Part shown: positions 52,860-61,935 of the stretch, piece by piece
Layout: every line of letters begins with the position of its first letter
Numbering within the stretch: the stretch's first letter is position 1
Assembly: GCA_052034525.1 (NCBI GenBank)
Contig: JBPOIK010000008.1
Coordinates: forward strand, 46,788 to 110,787
DNA from: JAFGJQ01 sp052034525
GTDB lineage: Bacteria > Planctomycetota > Phycisphaerae > UBA1845
DNA: 64,000 nucleotides
Direction: 5' to 3'
Notes under the pieces: model-generated
Seen by the model: the letters and a program-made list of their open reading frames with translations, nothing else
The model's database searches: none
Told to the model about the DNA's origin: nothing
Translations under genes and position numbers: made by a program

Positions 52860-53627
52860 TCACACGTCACGCGGAAGGTCCGGCAATCCGCCCGCGTGGG
52901 CCAGGATCCCCACGTACACCCGGCGGGCGCCGGCCCGCTTCAACACGCTGACACACTCCAGGACGGTGGCCCCGGTGGTGGCCACGTCGTCAAGCAGTCC
53001 GATCACCGCCCGATCGAGCCGAACGCCGCGGGCGATGCGAAAACAGCCCTTGATATTCCTGATGCGCTCCAGCCGGGGCAGCCCCACCTGATGTCGTCCG
53101 CCCCGCACGCGCCGCAGCAGTCTCCGCAGGGGTCGCCCGGCCCGTCGGGCGGCGTGCGGCGCCAGGGCCGTCGTTGCATGCGTGCGCCGCGTCAGGCGAT
53201 GCTGCCAGCAGGTTGGAACCCAGGTGAGCACGTCGATCGCGGGAAGCCACGGCGCGGACCGCAAGGCATCGCCCAGCAGCTCGCCGAGGCGCCGCCCCAG
53301 CTCGTCGCGCCCCTGAAACTTGAACGCCCGAATCAATTCCGCCAGTGCGCCGGAGAACTCGCCCACTCGCACGAAGCCCGCCGCCGGCACCGGCCGTGTC
53401 CGGCAGGATGGACAGCCGTCCATCGTGCCGGCGAACGGGCCGACGGTCGTGCCGCATCGCGTGCAGAACGGAATGCTGCGTGATCGGGCCAACGCCGCCT
53501 GGCAATCCGGGCAGAAATCCCGCGAAGGCGGGTCCGGACGACCGCACAGCAGGCAGGTCGGTGGGTACAGCACGTCCGCGACGGCGCGGACGGCAGTCTG
53601 CCACGAAAATGGCCGTGTTTCGCTCAT
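52860..53627 (-). CDS. ComF-family phosphoribosyltransferase
   Basis: The 255-residue protein has the ComF architecture: an N-terminal zinc-binding region with CLLCGRPDPPSRDFCPDC, FCTRCG and CPSC (about residues 23-80), and a C-terminal phosphoribosyltransferase fold with the PRPP motif LLDDVATTGAT near residue 209. ComF is needed for natural DNA uptake in some bacteria. No competence gene is near. The ATG at 53627 marks the family start; a longer open frame upstream is not related. It is divergent from the SDR-type gene, whose start is about 211 nt away. Confidence 0.88.
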   Translation of the reverse strand: MSETRPFSWQTAVRAVADVLYPPTCLLCGRPDPPSRDFCPDCQAALARSRSIPFCTRCGTTVGPFAGTMDGCPSCRTRPVPAAGFVRVGEFSGALAELIRAFKFQGRDELGRRLGELLGDALRSAPWLPAIDVLTWVPTCWQHRLTRRTHATTALAPHAARRAGRPLRRLLRRVRGGRHQVGLPRLERIRNIKGCFRIARGVRLDRAVIGLLDDVATTGATVLECVSVLKRAGARRVYVGILAHAGGLPDLPRDV

Positions 53628-53838
53628 GCCCGACGCAGATCCGGACCGTTGGATTGTTGTCGTTCGACCGGACCCGGCTTTCATCATACTGCGTCCGGCG
53701 CCGTGTGCCAGCGCGGACCCGCCGAATCGGCAGATCGGGCGTTCGACGTCGCGGCTTCGGGCGTATCTCCAGCTCTGCTTGCTCACCGCGCGAGCATCGA
53801 GTAGAAAAACCGCTTACCGCAATCCGGAGCCGCGGATC

Positions 53839-54771
53839 ATGGAAGCCCAGCGCAGACGAGTTCTGGTCACCGGAGCCGCCGGCTTCTTCGGCCGACATTT
53901 GTGTGCGTACCTGGCCGGTCTGCCCGGTCGCCCGACCATCCTTGCCGCCGACCTGCCCGCCGCGGACCCGCCCGTTTGCGATGTCTTCTGCCCAATAGAC
54001 CTGTCCGCGCCGACGGCCGTACGCGAGCTCATTCGCCGCGAGAAGCCGGATGTCGTCGCACACCTGGCCGGACAGTTCGGCACGGATGACACACTGGCCG
54101 TCTTTCGCGCGAACACCGCGGCGCTGATCGCCGTTCTGGAGGCGGTTCGCGCGGAGACGCCGCAGGCGGTGGTTGTCACCACGGGCTCGGCGGCGGAGTA
54201 TGGCCATATCCAGCCGGACCAACTGCCCGTGACGGAGGACGTACCCTGTCGACCCGTCACGCCGTATGGATTCAGCAAGTGGCTGGCCACGGAGGCAGCC
54301 GTTTTCTACCACCGCACCTACGGCCTGGGCGTAACGGTCATCCGACCTTTCCAGTTGATCGGTCGGGGGGTCACCGCTCGGCTGGCGCCGGGAGCGTTTG
54401 CCGAGCAACTGCGGCAGACTGTCCAGGCGGGCGGCGGCACGGTTCGGGTTGGCAACCTGGACAGCCAGCGTGACTTCCTCGACGTACACGACGCGGTCGA
54501 GGCGATTTGGATGCTCTGCGAAAAACCGGCTCCGGGCGGCGTGTTCAACCTCTGCAGCGGGCGGCCCACCCGGGTGGGCGATCTGCTGGACGCGATGATC
54601 AACGCAAGCGGGGTTGCCGTGCGGGTGGAGGTGGATTCGGCTCGCCTGCGTGGCGTCGCGGACGTGTCCGTTGTGTACGGCAGCCATGGAAAGCTCACGG
54701 CGCACTGTGGGTGGCTGCCCCGCACCCCGCTGACCAAGAGCGTTCAAGATACGCTTGACCCGGCATGTTGA
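53839..54771 (+). CDS. NAD-dependent epimerase/dehydratase (SDR family)
   Basis: The 310-residue protein is an extended short-chain dehydrogenase of the sugar-nucleotide epimerase/dehydratase type. It has the glycine-rich VLVTGAAGFFGRHL, the GSAAEYG segment and the catalytic YxxxK, YGFSK, with Tyr near residue 143 and Lys near 147. RDFLDVHDAVEAIW is also family-like. The exact reaction cannot be told; it is nearest to GDP-mannose 4,6-dehydratase/4-reductase-type proteins. The ATG at 53839 has CGGAG 9 nt upstream. It precedes an unrelated secreted protein on the same strand. Confidence 0.9.
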   Translation: MEAQRRRVLVTGAAGFFGRHLCAYLAGLPGRPTILAADLPAADPPVCDVFCPIDLSAPTAVRELIRREKPDVVAHLAGQFGTDDTLAVFRANTAALIAVLEAVRAETPQAVVVTTGSAAEYGHIQPDQLPVTEDVPCRPVTPYGFSKWLATEAAVFYHRTYGLGVTVIRPFQLIGRGVTARLAPGAFAEQLRQTVQAGGGTVRVGNLDSQRDFLDVHDAVEAIWMLCEKPAPGGVFNLCSGRPTRVGDLLDAMINASGVAVRVEVDSARLRGVADVSVVYGSHGKLTAHCGWLPRTPLTKSVQDTLDPAC

Positions 54772-54919
54772 AGCCGGTGTTTCCAAGCCCGGCAACTGCC
54801 GGATGGTTCCGCCGTGCCGCGCTCCGGCGGTTTGCGGCCCGTGTGGAACCGCGCTATACTTGGGTTGGCAAGCCGGTCGGCTCCGGGTTTGCCCCGATCG
54901 CCGAGCAGGGGGTATCCGC

Positions 54920-55678
54920 ATGTGCATAACCTCACGTGTAGCGGCGGGTCTGTGGCTGCTTTGGACAGCTTGGGCAGCCACGGCGACCGCTGATTCCCCT
55001 TCGACGCTGCCGGTGGATCCGACGGTACAGAATCCGCCGCCCGCGACACAGCCGGCCGAGCCCGCCGCCGAAGCCGCCGCTCCGTACGAATTGACCTCAA
55101 AAGGGCCTTTGTTCTACCAGGCAACCCGTCCCTATGCGCGCCGCAGAGATCCCCGTGATCTGCGCGATCCGCGCACCGGTCGCCTCACGCGCGGTCCGGT
55201 CGATGTCGCGCGTCTGACCCCGGTGCGGTCGCGGCGGTCGGCCGCGTCGGAGCGGTCCGCCGTTCGATCGTCCAGTTCGGTGGGCCCGCCGGCCCGGTTC
55301 GCGGCCAACGCGTGGGACTCCGCGTCCTACCCTCCGTGGTGGAACCGTCCGACCAACACTGCCGAAACGATGCAGAAGACGCAGTACTGGGCTCGTCGCA
55401 TTCAGCCGCAGCGCTGGCCGGATCGAAATCAGCGGACGGCCATTCTTGATCTGTGGTCGCGCTACAGAGTCCAGCCGGCCGGTCGATACCAGATGCACGC
55501 TTATGACACCGTCACCGGTCGATCCGCAGTAGGATTCCTCAATTCCGACCGCACTGTGGATTTCCTGAATCCGACGACCGGCCGCTGGTATTACGGTGTT
55601 CCCAACCGTGCCGGCGGCCAGGACTGGTTCGACCCGCTGACCGGCCGCTGGGTTTTCGGGGTTCCGGCCGGCAGGTAG
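54920..55678 (+). CDS. Secreted protein with C-terminal repeat-like region
   Basis: The 252-residue protein has a signal peptide (VAAGLWLLWTAWAATATA) and a Pro/Gln/Ala-rich linker (PPPATQPAEPA) typical of this organism. A basic low-complexity stretch (80-130) and a C-terminal half with short aromatic repeats follow: RSAVGFLNSDRTVDFLNPTT, GRWYYGVPN and GRWVFGVP. The repeats suggest a small beta structure. No family is recognised. AGGGGG is 7 nt before the ATG. It lies 148 nt after the SDR gene and is convergent with the alpha/beta hydrolase. Confidence 0.75.
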   Translation: MCITSRVAAGLWLLWTAWAATATADSPSTLPVDPTVQNPPPATQPAEPAAEAAAPYELTSKGPLFYQATRPYARRRDPRDLRDPRTGRLTRGPVDVARLTPVRSRRSAASERSAVRSSSSVGPPARFAANAWDSASYPPWWNRPTNTAETMQKTQYWARRIQPQRWPDRNQRTAILDLWSRYRVQPAGRYQMHAYDTVTGRSAVGFLNSDRTVDFLNPTTGRWYYGVPNRAGGQDWFDPLTGRWVFGVPAGR

Positions 55679-55737
55679 GGTCAGCCCGCGTGTCAATCGC
55701 CCCGGGTCGCGCCCATCGTGTGTTCAGAGCCACATAG

Positions 55738-56955
55738 TCAGTGACGAACGCGGCGGTGCGTCAGATGCGTGAAGCGGCGGCGCGCGAGCCTTGGAGGATC
55801 GACCGCGGGCAGGGTCTGGTCGCTTGGCCGTACTCGTGAGACCGGTTCGTCGCTGTCGATCTGACCGAACAGATGCCGATCGAAGAACTGGACGGTGCGT
55901 CGGGCGTACTCCTGGGGGGCCTGGATCACGCACTGGTTGTGCTTGGCCCGCGGGACAATCCAGAGATATTTCTTTTCCCCCGCCAGGTCATAAAGCATCT
56001 GCGATTGGGCCACCGGAATGTAGCTGTCGCGCTGTCCGTGGATGAAAAAGACCGGCGTCGCGCGGATTCGCCCTATGGCCTTTCGCACCGACGGGTACCG
56101 GCAGTTGAAACGGCGCCGGCACTCGCGGAAGGTGAGCCAGCGCAGAAACCGCCAGAAGGCCGGCGGATGGTTCTCGTAGATCAACCGCACCTTCGCGAAA
56201 ATGCTGACCCACCGCTGCATCAGGTATTCCAGCGTGCTGTCGCTGCTGAACGCCCCGTCCGTCAGAATGGCCTTCACGCTGCCCACGTTCACGGACGCCA
56301 GGATGGCGCTGGCGCCGCCGCGGGAGATGCCGAACAGACCCATTTCCCGGGGATAGTCCTGTCGCTCCAGGTAATCCTCCACGAACGCAATCGCGCCCAG
56401 CATGTCGGCCAACTCGCGGTCGCTGGCCCATTGGCGCGGCTTGTATCCGTCCTCGCCGCCGGACTGCCCGTGTCCCCGGAAATCGAAGGTGAACACGTCG
56501 TAGCCCGCCTCCAGGAGCGGACGACAGTATCGGGAGCAACTGTACGCGTTGCTGCCGTACTCATGGGCGAAGACAATCATTCCTCTGCGGGCCTGTTGGG
56601 GGTTGCCTTGCAGCAGGATCCCCTGCAGGGCGTGACCGTCAAACGCGCGGAAGGACACCGGTTTGCCCTCCAGCCGTTCGTAGTCGCGCAGATCCATGGA
56701 CAGCGGCGGAGGCGTGTCATCGAAGATGTTGATGATGAGATTGACGTAACGCCGCAGCACCACCGCGGGAATCGCGATCAGGAGGGCAAGCGTACAGAAA
56801 ATGCTCAGCAGGGCCCAGTTACGGACCAGGCTGTCCGTAAGCCAGCCGGCGACAATCTGTAACTGAAACGCTGATGCGGACAACCCCCGGACACTCCCCG
56901 CCAGACCGGGTCGGTGCCGGCCAAGTCGCGGCCACCAGGCCGCCCGGCCGGCCAC
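55738..56955 (-). CDS. Membrane-anchored alpha/beta hydrolase
   Basis: The 405-residue protein has an N-terminal hydrophobic segment (WALLSIFCTLALLIAIPAVVL, about residues 47-67) and an alpha/beta hydrolase fold. The nucleophile elbow GISRGGA (Ser near residue 210), the oxyanion-type HEYGSNAYSCSRY and FDFRGHGQSGG are visible, with an HGQRDSYIP region supplying the acid. The last His is probably in AKHNQC. It resembles serine-peptidase-like/BAAT-type hydrolases. The start is probably GTG at 56955, with GGAG about 10 nt upstream. No operon partner is obvious. Confidence 0.85.
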   Translation of the reverse strand: MAGRAAWWPRLGRHRPGLAGSVRGLSASAFQLQIVAGWLTDSLVRNWALLSIFCTLALLIAIPAVVLRRYVNLIINIFDDTPPPLSMDLRDYERLEGKPVSFRAFDGHALQGILLQGNPQQARRGMIVFAHEYGSNAYSCSRYCRPLLEAGYDVFTFDFRGHGQSGGEDGYKPRQWASDRELADMLGAIAFVEDYLERQDYPREMGLFGISRGGASAILASVNVGSVKAILTDGAFSSDSTLEYLMQRWVSIFAKVRLIYENHPPAFWRFLRWLTFRECRRRFNCRYPSVRKAIGRIRATPVFFIHGQRDSYIPVAQSQMLYDLAGEKKYLWIVPRAKHNQCVIQAPQEYARRTVQFFDRHLFGQIDSDEPVSRVRPSDQTLPAVDPPRLARRRFTHLTHRRVRH

Positions 56956-57070
56956 AAACCCCTTTCTCCATCACGCTTCCGCCTGCCGACGCAAACAGCC
57001 CCTTTGGACGAACCGTCGGCCGGTCGTTGCCACTGCCGTCCGCCTCTCCTCCGGGCGCCGGGACCGGCTC

Positions 57071-58489
57071 TCAGAACTGGGGGAACGGATCCGTTTCTCG
57101 ATACCCCAGAAACCGCAGAAAGACCGGCGGCGGGAGCACGGGGATGGAGAGCGAGTTTGCCGTCTCCAACTGCCGGGTATACTCTTCAAACTGTCGGGTG
57201 ATCTCCCGATTTCGCTCCACGGCCTCCGCCGTCGCTTCCCCGAACACACGCGGCTCACGCGGCGGAGAACCGACGACCACAAAATCCAGACGCGACGAAA
57301 CCGTATCGGTCGTTCGGCCGCCCCAGTTCTCAATCAGCGCCTTGATCTTGGCCGCACCGTCGGGATCCACGCGATCATCATGGTTGAGATCAAACTCGCC
57401 GAGAACCAGGAACGTGAGCGGCCGGGAACGATCGTAAATCGGATTGGCGATCAGATCGCCCTCCAGAATCAGCTCGTTGGGCGACTTCTCGACGATTTTG
57501 CAGGCGGCCGTGCGCTCGTAGATGGACACCACTTCCACCCGGGCCTTGGACTGGCCGTCCGCCGGAATGCCCGTATCGGGTGAATACACCGCGAATTGCA
57601 GTCCCAAGGTGAGTTGAGCGTCCTGCCCGAGGTTGATGTAGACCACGTCTTCGCCCGGCTTGGCGGTAAGCACCACGCCGTCCGGTTGGCGGAGCGTCTG
57701 CAGGGGAACCGGCGTGATCTGGAGCTCGCCAAGCTTCTTGCGCAGATCGGAGTACTTCTGCTGGATATCGGTAAGATCTTTCTCGAAGCTGTCACGCTTG
57801 ATTTTCAGTTCATCGATGTTTCGTGAAGCCTGCTGCCGGAAGTCCTCCAGGTCTTTCTGAAAACTTGCGATCTGCCTGCGGTGGGCCTCCTGGCTCTGTT
57901 CCCATTCCCGGAGTTTCTCGTCCAGCTTTCGTGCACCGGCGTCGGACTGGGCCTGGTTCTCCTTGTGTATAGTCGCCAACGCATCGGCCATGCTCTTGAC
58001 CTGATCCGTCAGTTCGCGGACCTGGTTCTCCGCGTCTGTACAGCGGGTATGGAGCTTCGTGCACTCTGAATCCAGCAACCGCAGGGCTTCCAGAGCCGAG
58101 ACGTTCGTGAAGCCGCCGGGATCCGACACGTGTTTTTCCGACCGGATCCGGTCCACAAGGGCGTCCAGCTCGCTCTTGATCGCGGCGGGGGTGTTATCCG
58201 GCTGGCCGGTCGCCAGTTCCGCGGTCCGGGCCCGGTCTTGCTCCAGCAGGCCCACCACGGAAGCCACTCCCGGCTGCCCTTTGCCGTAATAGGGCAGCGT
58301 CTTCTCGTTCGGGCTGATCAGCTTGCTGTTCTCCCGCCGGAGGTCGTCGTTCTCCGTCACCACCTTCTCCTGGTCCGTATAAACCCAGACCAACAGACCG
58401 GTCGCGATCAGCCAGAGCACGGCGAACGAGATCATCCAGATATGGGCGGCGGAAAATCCCGGCTGTGTGGCCCCTCGGGCAGCGGGCAT
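57071..58489 (-). CDS. Membrane-anchored coiled-coil protein with BRCT-like C-terminus
   Basis: The 472-residue protein has one N-terminal membrane helix (WMISFAVLWLIATGLLVWVY, about residues 18-38) and a long coiled-coil region (about 45-260; EKVVTENDDLRRENSKL and ELTDQVKSMADALATIHKEN). A beta segment follows (about 265-350), then a region like a BRCT domain: FLVLGEF, then LIENWGGRTTDTVSSRLDFVVVG, then PPPVFLRFLGY, spanning about residues 355-460. BRCT domains normally occur in cytoplasmic DNA-repair proteins such as LigA. The ATG at 58489 is preceded by GGAGG at 8 nt; a longer in-frame start is less well supported. Function is unknown. Confidence 0.72.
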   Translation of the reverse strand: MPAARGATQPGFSAAHIWMISFAVLWLIATGLLVWVYTDQEKVVTENDDLRRENSKLISPNEKTLPYYGKGQPGVASVVGLLEQDRARTAELATGQPDNTPAAIKSELDALVDRIRSEKHVSDPGGFTNVSALEALRLLDSECTKLHTRCTDAENQVRELTDQVKSMADALATIHKENQAQSDAGARKLDEKLREWEQSQEAHRRQIASFQKDLEDFRQQASRNIDELKIKRDSFEKDLTDIQQKYSDLRKKLGELQITPVPLQTLRQPDGVVLTAKPGEDVVYINLGQDAQLTLGLQFAVYSPDTGIPADGQSKARVEVVSIYERTAACKIVEKSPNELILEGDLIANPIYDRSRPLTFLVLGEFDLNHDDRVDPDGAAKIKALIENWGGRTTDTVSSRLDFVVVGSPPREPRVFGEATAEAVERNREITRQFEEYTRQLETANSLSIPVLPPPVFLRFLGYRETDPFPQF

Positions 58490-58809
58490 AGAAAATTCCT
58501 CCGGTGCAGGCTGGCCATCAACTGGAGGTCGCCCCGACGCTCCATAGCTCCGGGGACGATCATACGGCGGGATCCCGTCGCGGGGGATCTCCGGTGGGGC
58601 TCCGCGGAACCGCGCCACCCCACGCGCCGGGGCAGCGCGGACCCCAGGGCTACCCAGTACATCGCTGTGATTGTGTGGTTTGCTTCCTGTGATGTCAAGC
58701 AGCGAACAGGGCGGGGATTGCGGTCGGCCGCGGGCCCGATTCCGAGGGGATCGGATCGCGCGATCGGCGTCGCCACGGTCCGCTTACGATGGGCGGCCCC
58801 CCGCTGGGA
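58490..58809. other. Intergenic region between two minus-strand genes
   Basis: About 320 nt between the tail-anchored-protein stop and the coiled-coil gene start. Nothing recognisable apart from GC-rich local complementarity around 58580-58640; no ribosome-binding site with a plausible frame. Confidence 0.35.
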
Positions 58810-59229
58810 TCAGCCGCTCAGGAACGACAGCAACAGCAACAAGCCCGCTCCGGGAATTGCTGTCGCCAGAAAGCCGGTGAGCATTGCACGCCAACGAAAC
58901 CCCGTCCTCCGGGTTCGTACACGCACCGCAGCCCCGGCAATCGCCGGGTTGGCGCCCGCCGTACGCGGCGTGATGATGGCCGGGCACCCCTGCACGCCGC
59001 CCGAACCGACACGCTCCAGGGGTTCGATGACACGAACGGCGGTGGGCGCGGCGCGAAGCACTGCCGGCTCGCCCCCGGATCGACGGATCACGGGGCAATC
59101 CCCGGGTTCATCCGGTTCATTCAGGAAGTCGGCGATCAGAAGCTGGTGATACATCCGATCGGCACGCCGCCTCTCGTGCCTGAAGCGGGCTTTGCCCAAA
59201 TGGGATTTTGAGCGGTGTGAACGGTTCAT
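58810..59229 (-). CDS. Small protein with C-terminal membrane anchor
   Basis: The 139-residue protein opens with a basic segment (MNRSHRSKSHLGKARFRHER) and a region RADRMYHQLLIADFL, then a mixed middle part and a hydrophobic C-terminus (LTGFLATAIPGAGLLLLLSF). This predicts a tail-anchored protein with most of its length in the cytoplasm. AGGAGG is 5 nt before the ATG at 59229. The middle part looks like sequence of low constraint, so the exact extent is uncertain. It lies upstream of the coiled-coil BRCT-like gene on the same strand, 320 nt away. No family is recognised. Confidence 0.58.
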   Translation of the reverse strand: MNRSHRSKSHLGKARFRHERRRADRMYHQLLIADFLNEPDEPGDCPVIRRSGGEPAVLRAAPTAVRVIEPLERVGSGGVQGCPAIITPRTAGANPAIAGAAVRVRTRRTGFRWRAMLTGFLATAIPGAGLLLLLSFLSG

Positions 59230-59703
59230 AGGGGCCTCCTGTCCGGCGTGGCGCATCGGCAAACCCGGCGTGGAGTCCCGCAGCGGACGCCGGCCGATCG
59301 CTCAGACGTTCGGGCGCTCGGCCGGGCGTCCCGCGGGTGGTCGCGGGGCTTTGTACTCGTTCGCGTGGTCCGGCAACCCCGCTTGCTTCCTACACATCGT
59401 CACGCCAGGCGAAATCGCGTGAACTCCTGGGTCTGGCGCTTGAACAGAGAATGCGGGCAGCGATGGGGCAGCTTCTCCCGGTTCCCCATTTTTCCTATTT
59501 TCCACGCGGGTGTCGGCCGCTACAGGGCAGGAGGCGCGTGCTGCGCCCTTTGCGCTGCTGCGTTGGATACCATCCGCGTCTGAAGGTCCGCGCGTGAGAG
59601 CGGTTTTCGGTTATGCCGGGAGAACCTGGAGCGGGACGTGAAGCGCCACGACCCGTTCCCCGCATTCAAGGCATCTCATTTCGGGGTTCGGAATCTGGCC
59701 AGG
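59230..59703. other. Intergenic region downstream of mcsB
   Basis: 474 nt between the mcsB stop and the tail-anchored-protein start, both on the minus strand. No gene, strong terminator or repeat was identified; the open frames present have no ribosome-binding site. Confidence 0.4.
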
Positions 59704-60747
59704 TCAATTGTTGCCACCGAGTCTGCGGCGGAAGTACTCGGCCCGAACGATGCTGCGTGACTCGCCGTCCAGCGCAGAGCCGTGCAGTTTCTGGAGGTGG
59801 GCCGGCTGGGTCTGGAGAAAGAGCTCGTTGAGCAGACCCATGTCAACGGCCTTGTAGCGGCCCATATGCACGCCCATGCGGACGTGGGACAGGAGGAAGA
59901 GGGATTCTTCCGCGCTCATGGAGCGGGCGTTGCCCAGGATGCTTACGGCCCGCCAGACCTTGTCGTCCAACTGGTAGGCGCGTTCGGCGGCGAGGGTTTC
60001 GCGGGCGCGCAGTTCGTAGTCCACAATCTGCGGGATGATGTCCTGGGCGAACTCGCGAACGATCTCCTCTTCGCTCTTTCCCAGCGTCGTCTGGTTGGAT
60101 ACCTGAAAGAAGTCGCCGATAGCCTCCGTGCCTTCGCCGTAGAGGCCGCGTACGGCCAGCCGCATGTCGCGGGCGGCGCGCAGCACGCGTTCGATTTCCT
60201 GAGTCAGCTTCATGGCGGGCAGGTGCAGCATCACGGAGACGCGAATGCCCGTGCCGACGTTTGTGGGGCACGCGGTCAGGTAGCCGAATCTGGGATGAAA
60301 AGCGTATTCAATGCCGGCCTCGATCAGGTCATCGATCCGGTTGATTTCCTTCCAGAGCGCATCGAGCTGCAAACCGCTGGCCAGCACCTGCATTCGCAGA
60401 TGATCCTCCTCGTTGATCATCAGGGAGCGGTCTTCCCGCAGGGAAATGACGGCTCCCCGGCTGCCCTCGCCTTCCGCGTGCTGGCGGCTGATGAGGTGGC
60501 GTTCCACCAAGAGCTCCCGATCCAGCGCGGAGAGTTCCTCGAAATCGATGATGACCGAGTCTTTGGCGATTTCCGTTTCGCTGATGCGATCGGTGAGGGT
60601 GCGGAAAATCTCCTTCCGCTCGGTTTCGCCCGCCTTGGCGAGAAACGGGAACCCCTTGACGTTCCGGGCCAGGCGAATGCGCGAGGAGATGACCACGTCG
60701 CACATCGGGCCTCCCGACCGGAGCCAGGCCCCGGTCGTCTTCGCCAT
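59704..60747 (-). CDS. mcsB: Protein-arginine kinase McsB
   Basis: McsB is a phosphagen-kinase-fold enzyme that phosphorylates arginines in proteins, which can mark them for the ClpCP protease. The 347-residue protein has VISSRIRLARNVKGFPF at its start, the CPTNVGTGIRVSVMLHLP signature with the active-site Cys near residue 158, and the end LNELFLQTQPAHLQKL. The ATG at 60747 lies 4 nt after the mcsA stop; a start 18 nt earlier would overlap mcsA. With mcsA upstream it forms the mcsA-mcsB pair seen in Firmicutes; no clpC or ctsR is near. Such pairs also occur in planctomycetes. Confidence 0.94.
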   Translation of the reverse strand: MAKTTGAWLRSGGPMCDVVISSRIRLARNVKGFPFLAKAGETERKEIFRTLTDRISETEIAKDSVIIDFEELSALDRELLVERHLISRQHAEGEGSRGAVISLREDRSLMINEEDHLRMQVLASGLQLDALWKEINRIDDLIEAGIEYAFHPRFGYLTACPTNVGTGIRVSVMLHLPAMKLTQEIERVLRAARDMRLAVRGLYGEGTEAIGDFFQVSNQTTLGKSEEEIVREFAQDIIPQIVDYELRARETLAAERAYQLDDKVWRAVSILGNARSMSAEESLFLLSHVRMGVHMGRYKAVDMGLLNELFLQTQPAHLQKLHGSALDGESRSIVRAEYFRRRLGGNN

Positions 60748-60751
60748 GTCG

Positions 60752-61252
60752 TCAATTGGGCCCATCTTCCACTGCCTTGATCTCGTCCCTGAGCTGTGCG
60801 GCACGTTCATAATCCTCTCGGTCCACCGCCTGGGCGAGTTCCCGCCGGAGCTGGACCAGACGGGCCTGTCGCTTTGCCGACACGCCCGAGCTGGCCGGCA
60901 CCTTGCCGACATGCGTCGAAGCGCCCTCGTGGGCTCGTTCGACCAGTGGCACCAGGTGCTCCGCGAACACTTCGTAATCATGGGGGCAGCCGAGAACCCC
61001 CTGGCTTCGAAACTCGCGCCAACTGATCCCGCATTCGGGGCACTGCAGTTTGGCTGTCTGTTGCACCGATGCTCCGTGTTTGACGAACTTTTCCAGAATG
61101 GACGTGATGCCCTCCTGCGGCTTGAGCAGCAGGCCCTCGTTCTGGGCGCAGCCCTCGCAGAGATGCCGTTCACGCTTCTCCCCGCTTGGCAGCACGTCCG
61201 TCAGATGGACGGTCGCGGGCACCTGATGGCAACGCTGGCAGAGAATTCCCAT
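60752..61252 (-). CDS. mcsA: McsA-like zinc-finger/UVR-motif protein
   Basis: The 166-residue protein has two CxxC pairs at its start (CQRC and CEGC), a further zinc-ribbon pair (CPEC with CPHD), and a C-terminal UVR motif (LRRELAQAVDREDYERAAQL), matching McsA, the activator of the McsB arginine kinase. The ATG at 61252 fits the Met-Gly-Ile start of the family; the longer open frame upstream has no similarity. Its stop is 4 nt before mcsB. There is no strong Shine-Dalgarno. A gap of 193 nt separates it from the upstream PTPS-like gene. Confidence 0.9.
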   Translation of the reverse strand: MGILCQRCHQVPATVHLTDVLPSGEKRERHLCEGCAQNEGLLLKPQEGITSILEKFVKHGASVQQTAKLQCPECGISWREFRSQGVLGCPHDYEVFAEHLVPLVERAHEGASTHVGKVPASSGVSAKRQARLVQLRRELAQAVDREDYERAAQLRDEIKAVEDGPN

Positions 61253-61445
61253 CGTTCTCACTCGGATGGAACCGCTGGGTCGGTCGGCGGCCCCCCATGC
61301 GGGCACCACATTCCACGCGGAACCGCAGCTTTATCGGCTCGGCGGCAACGGGGCCATCAGCCCGCCGTTACCATAACGCGAATTTCAGCCCGGCCCCGCA
61401 GCCCTGACGCCCGGAACCCCGCCGCCTCTCCGGGGGCGGCAAATT

Positions 61446-61871
61446 CTAGTCTTCCAAGGCTTTATCGTCAATTATCGGTCTGTCCATCAGCCCTGGCGGG
61501 AATCCTTCAGGAACGTACCCCGCTTCGCAGCCCGGAGCCTCCCGGACGTAGACCCCACAGAGCGTTGGTGCCAACCGCGGATCGCCGCTTAGAACCCGGA
61601 AAAACGCGGCGGCCACGTGTTCGGCGGAGGGGCTCGCTCCCTGCAAGACCGGCCATTCGTTCAGGGAGGTTCCGGCGATTTTTTCCACGATCCGCGTCAA
61701 TTGTTCTCGGACGTACGTAAAATCCACCACCACCCCGATCCGATCCAGTCCCTGGCTTGCGAAACACGCCCGCACACACCACGTGTGCGCGTGGGCGGGC
61801 TCCAACGTCCCGTCGTACATGCGTAGCGCGTGTGTTGCCTGAAATCTGGATGTGACGGCTACTGTATACAC
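61446..61871 (-). CDS. PTPS/QueD-family protein without the usual Cys
   Basis: The 141-residue protein has the 6-pyruvoyl-tetrahydropterin synthase fold: FQATHALR near residue 14 and AHAHTWCV near residue 27 supply the three zinc His residues (HAH in place of HGH), and the end VRVxEA-like segment is present as VYVREAPGCEAGYV. In QueD and PTPS, a Cys lies just before the HxH; here this part reads LEPAHAH with no Cys. It may therefore be a different branch of the family rather than a true QueD. The start is GTG at 61871. It is divergent from trpE (start about 100 nt away) and upstream of mcsA. Confidence 0.82.
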   Translation of the reverse strand: MYTVAVTSRFQATHALRMYDGTLEPAHAHTWCVRACFASQGLDRIGVVVDFTYVREQLTRIVEKIAGTSLNEWPVLQGASPSAEHVAAAFFRVLSGDPRLAPTLCGVYVREAPGCEAGYVPEGFPPGLMDRPIIDDKALED

Positions 61872-61935
61872 GGTCTTGGGCGCCGACGTACGGCGTGTGG
61901 AGTGTACGGGCGGTCGCCCGATCTGTCACGGCTGC

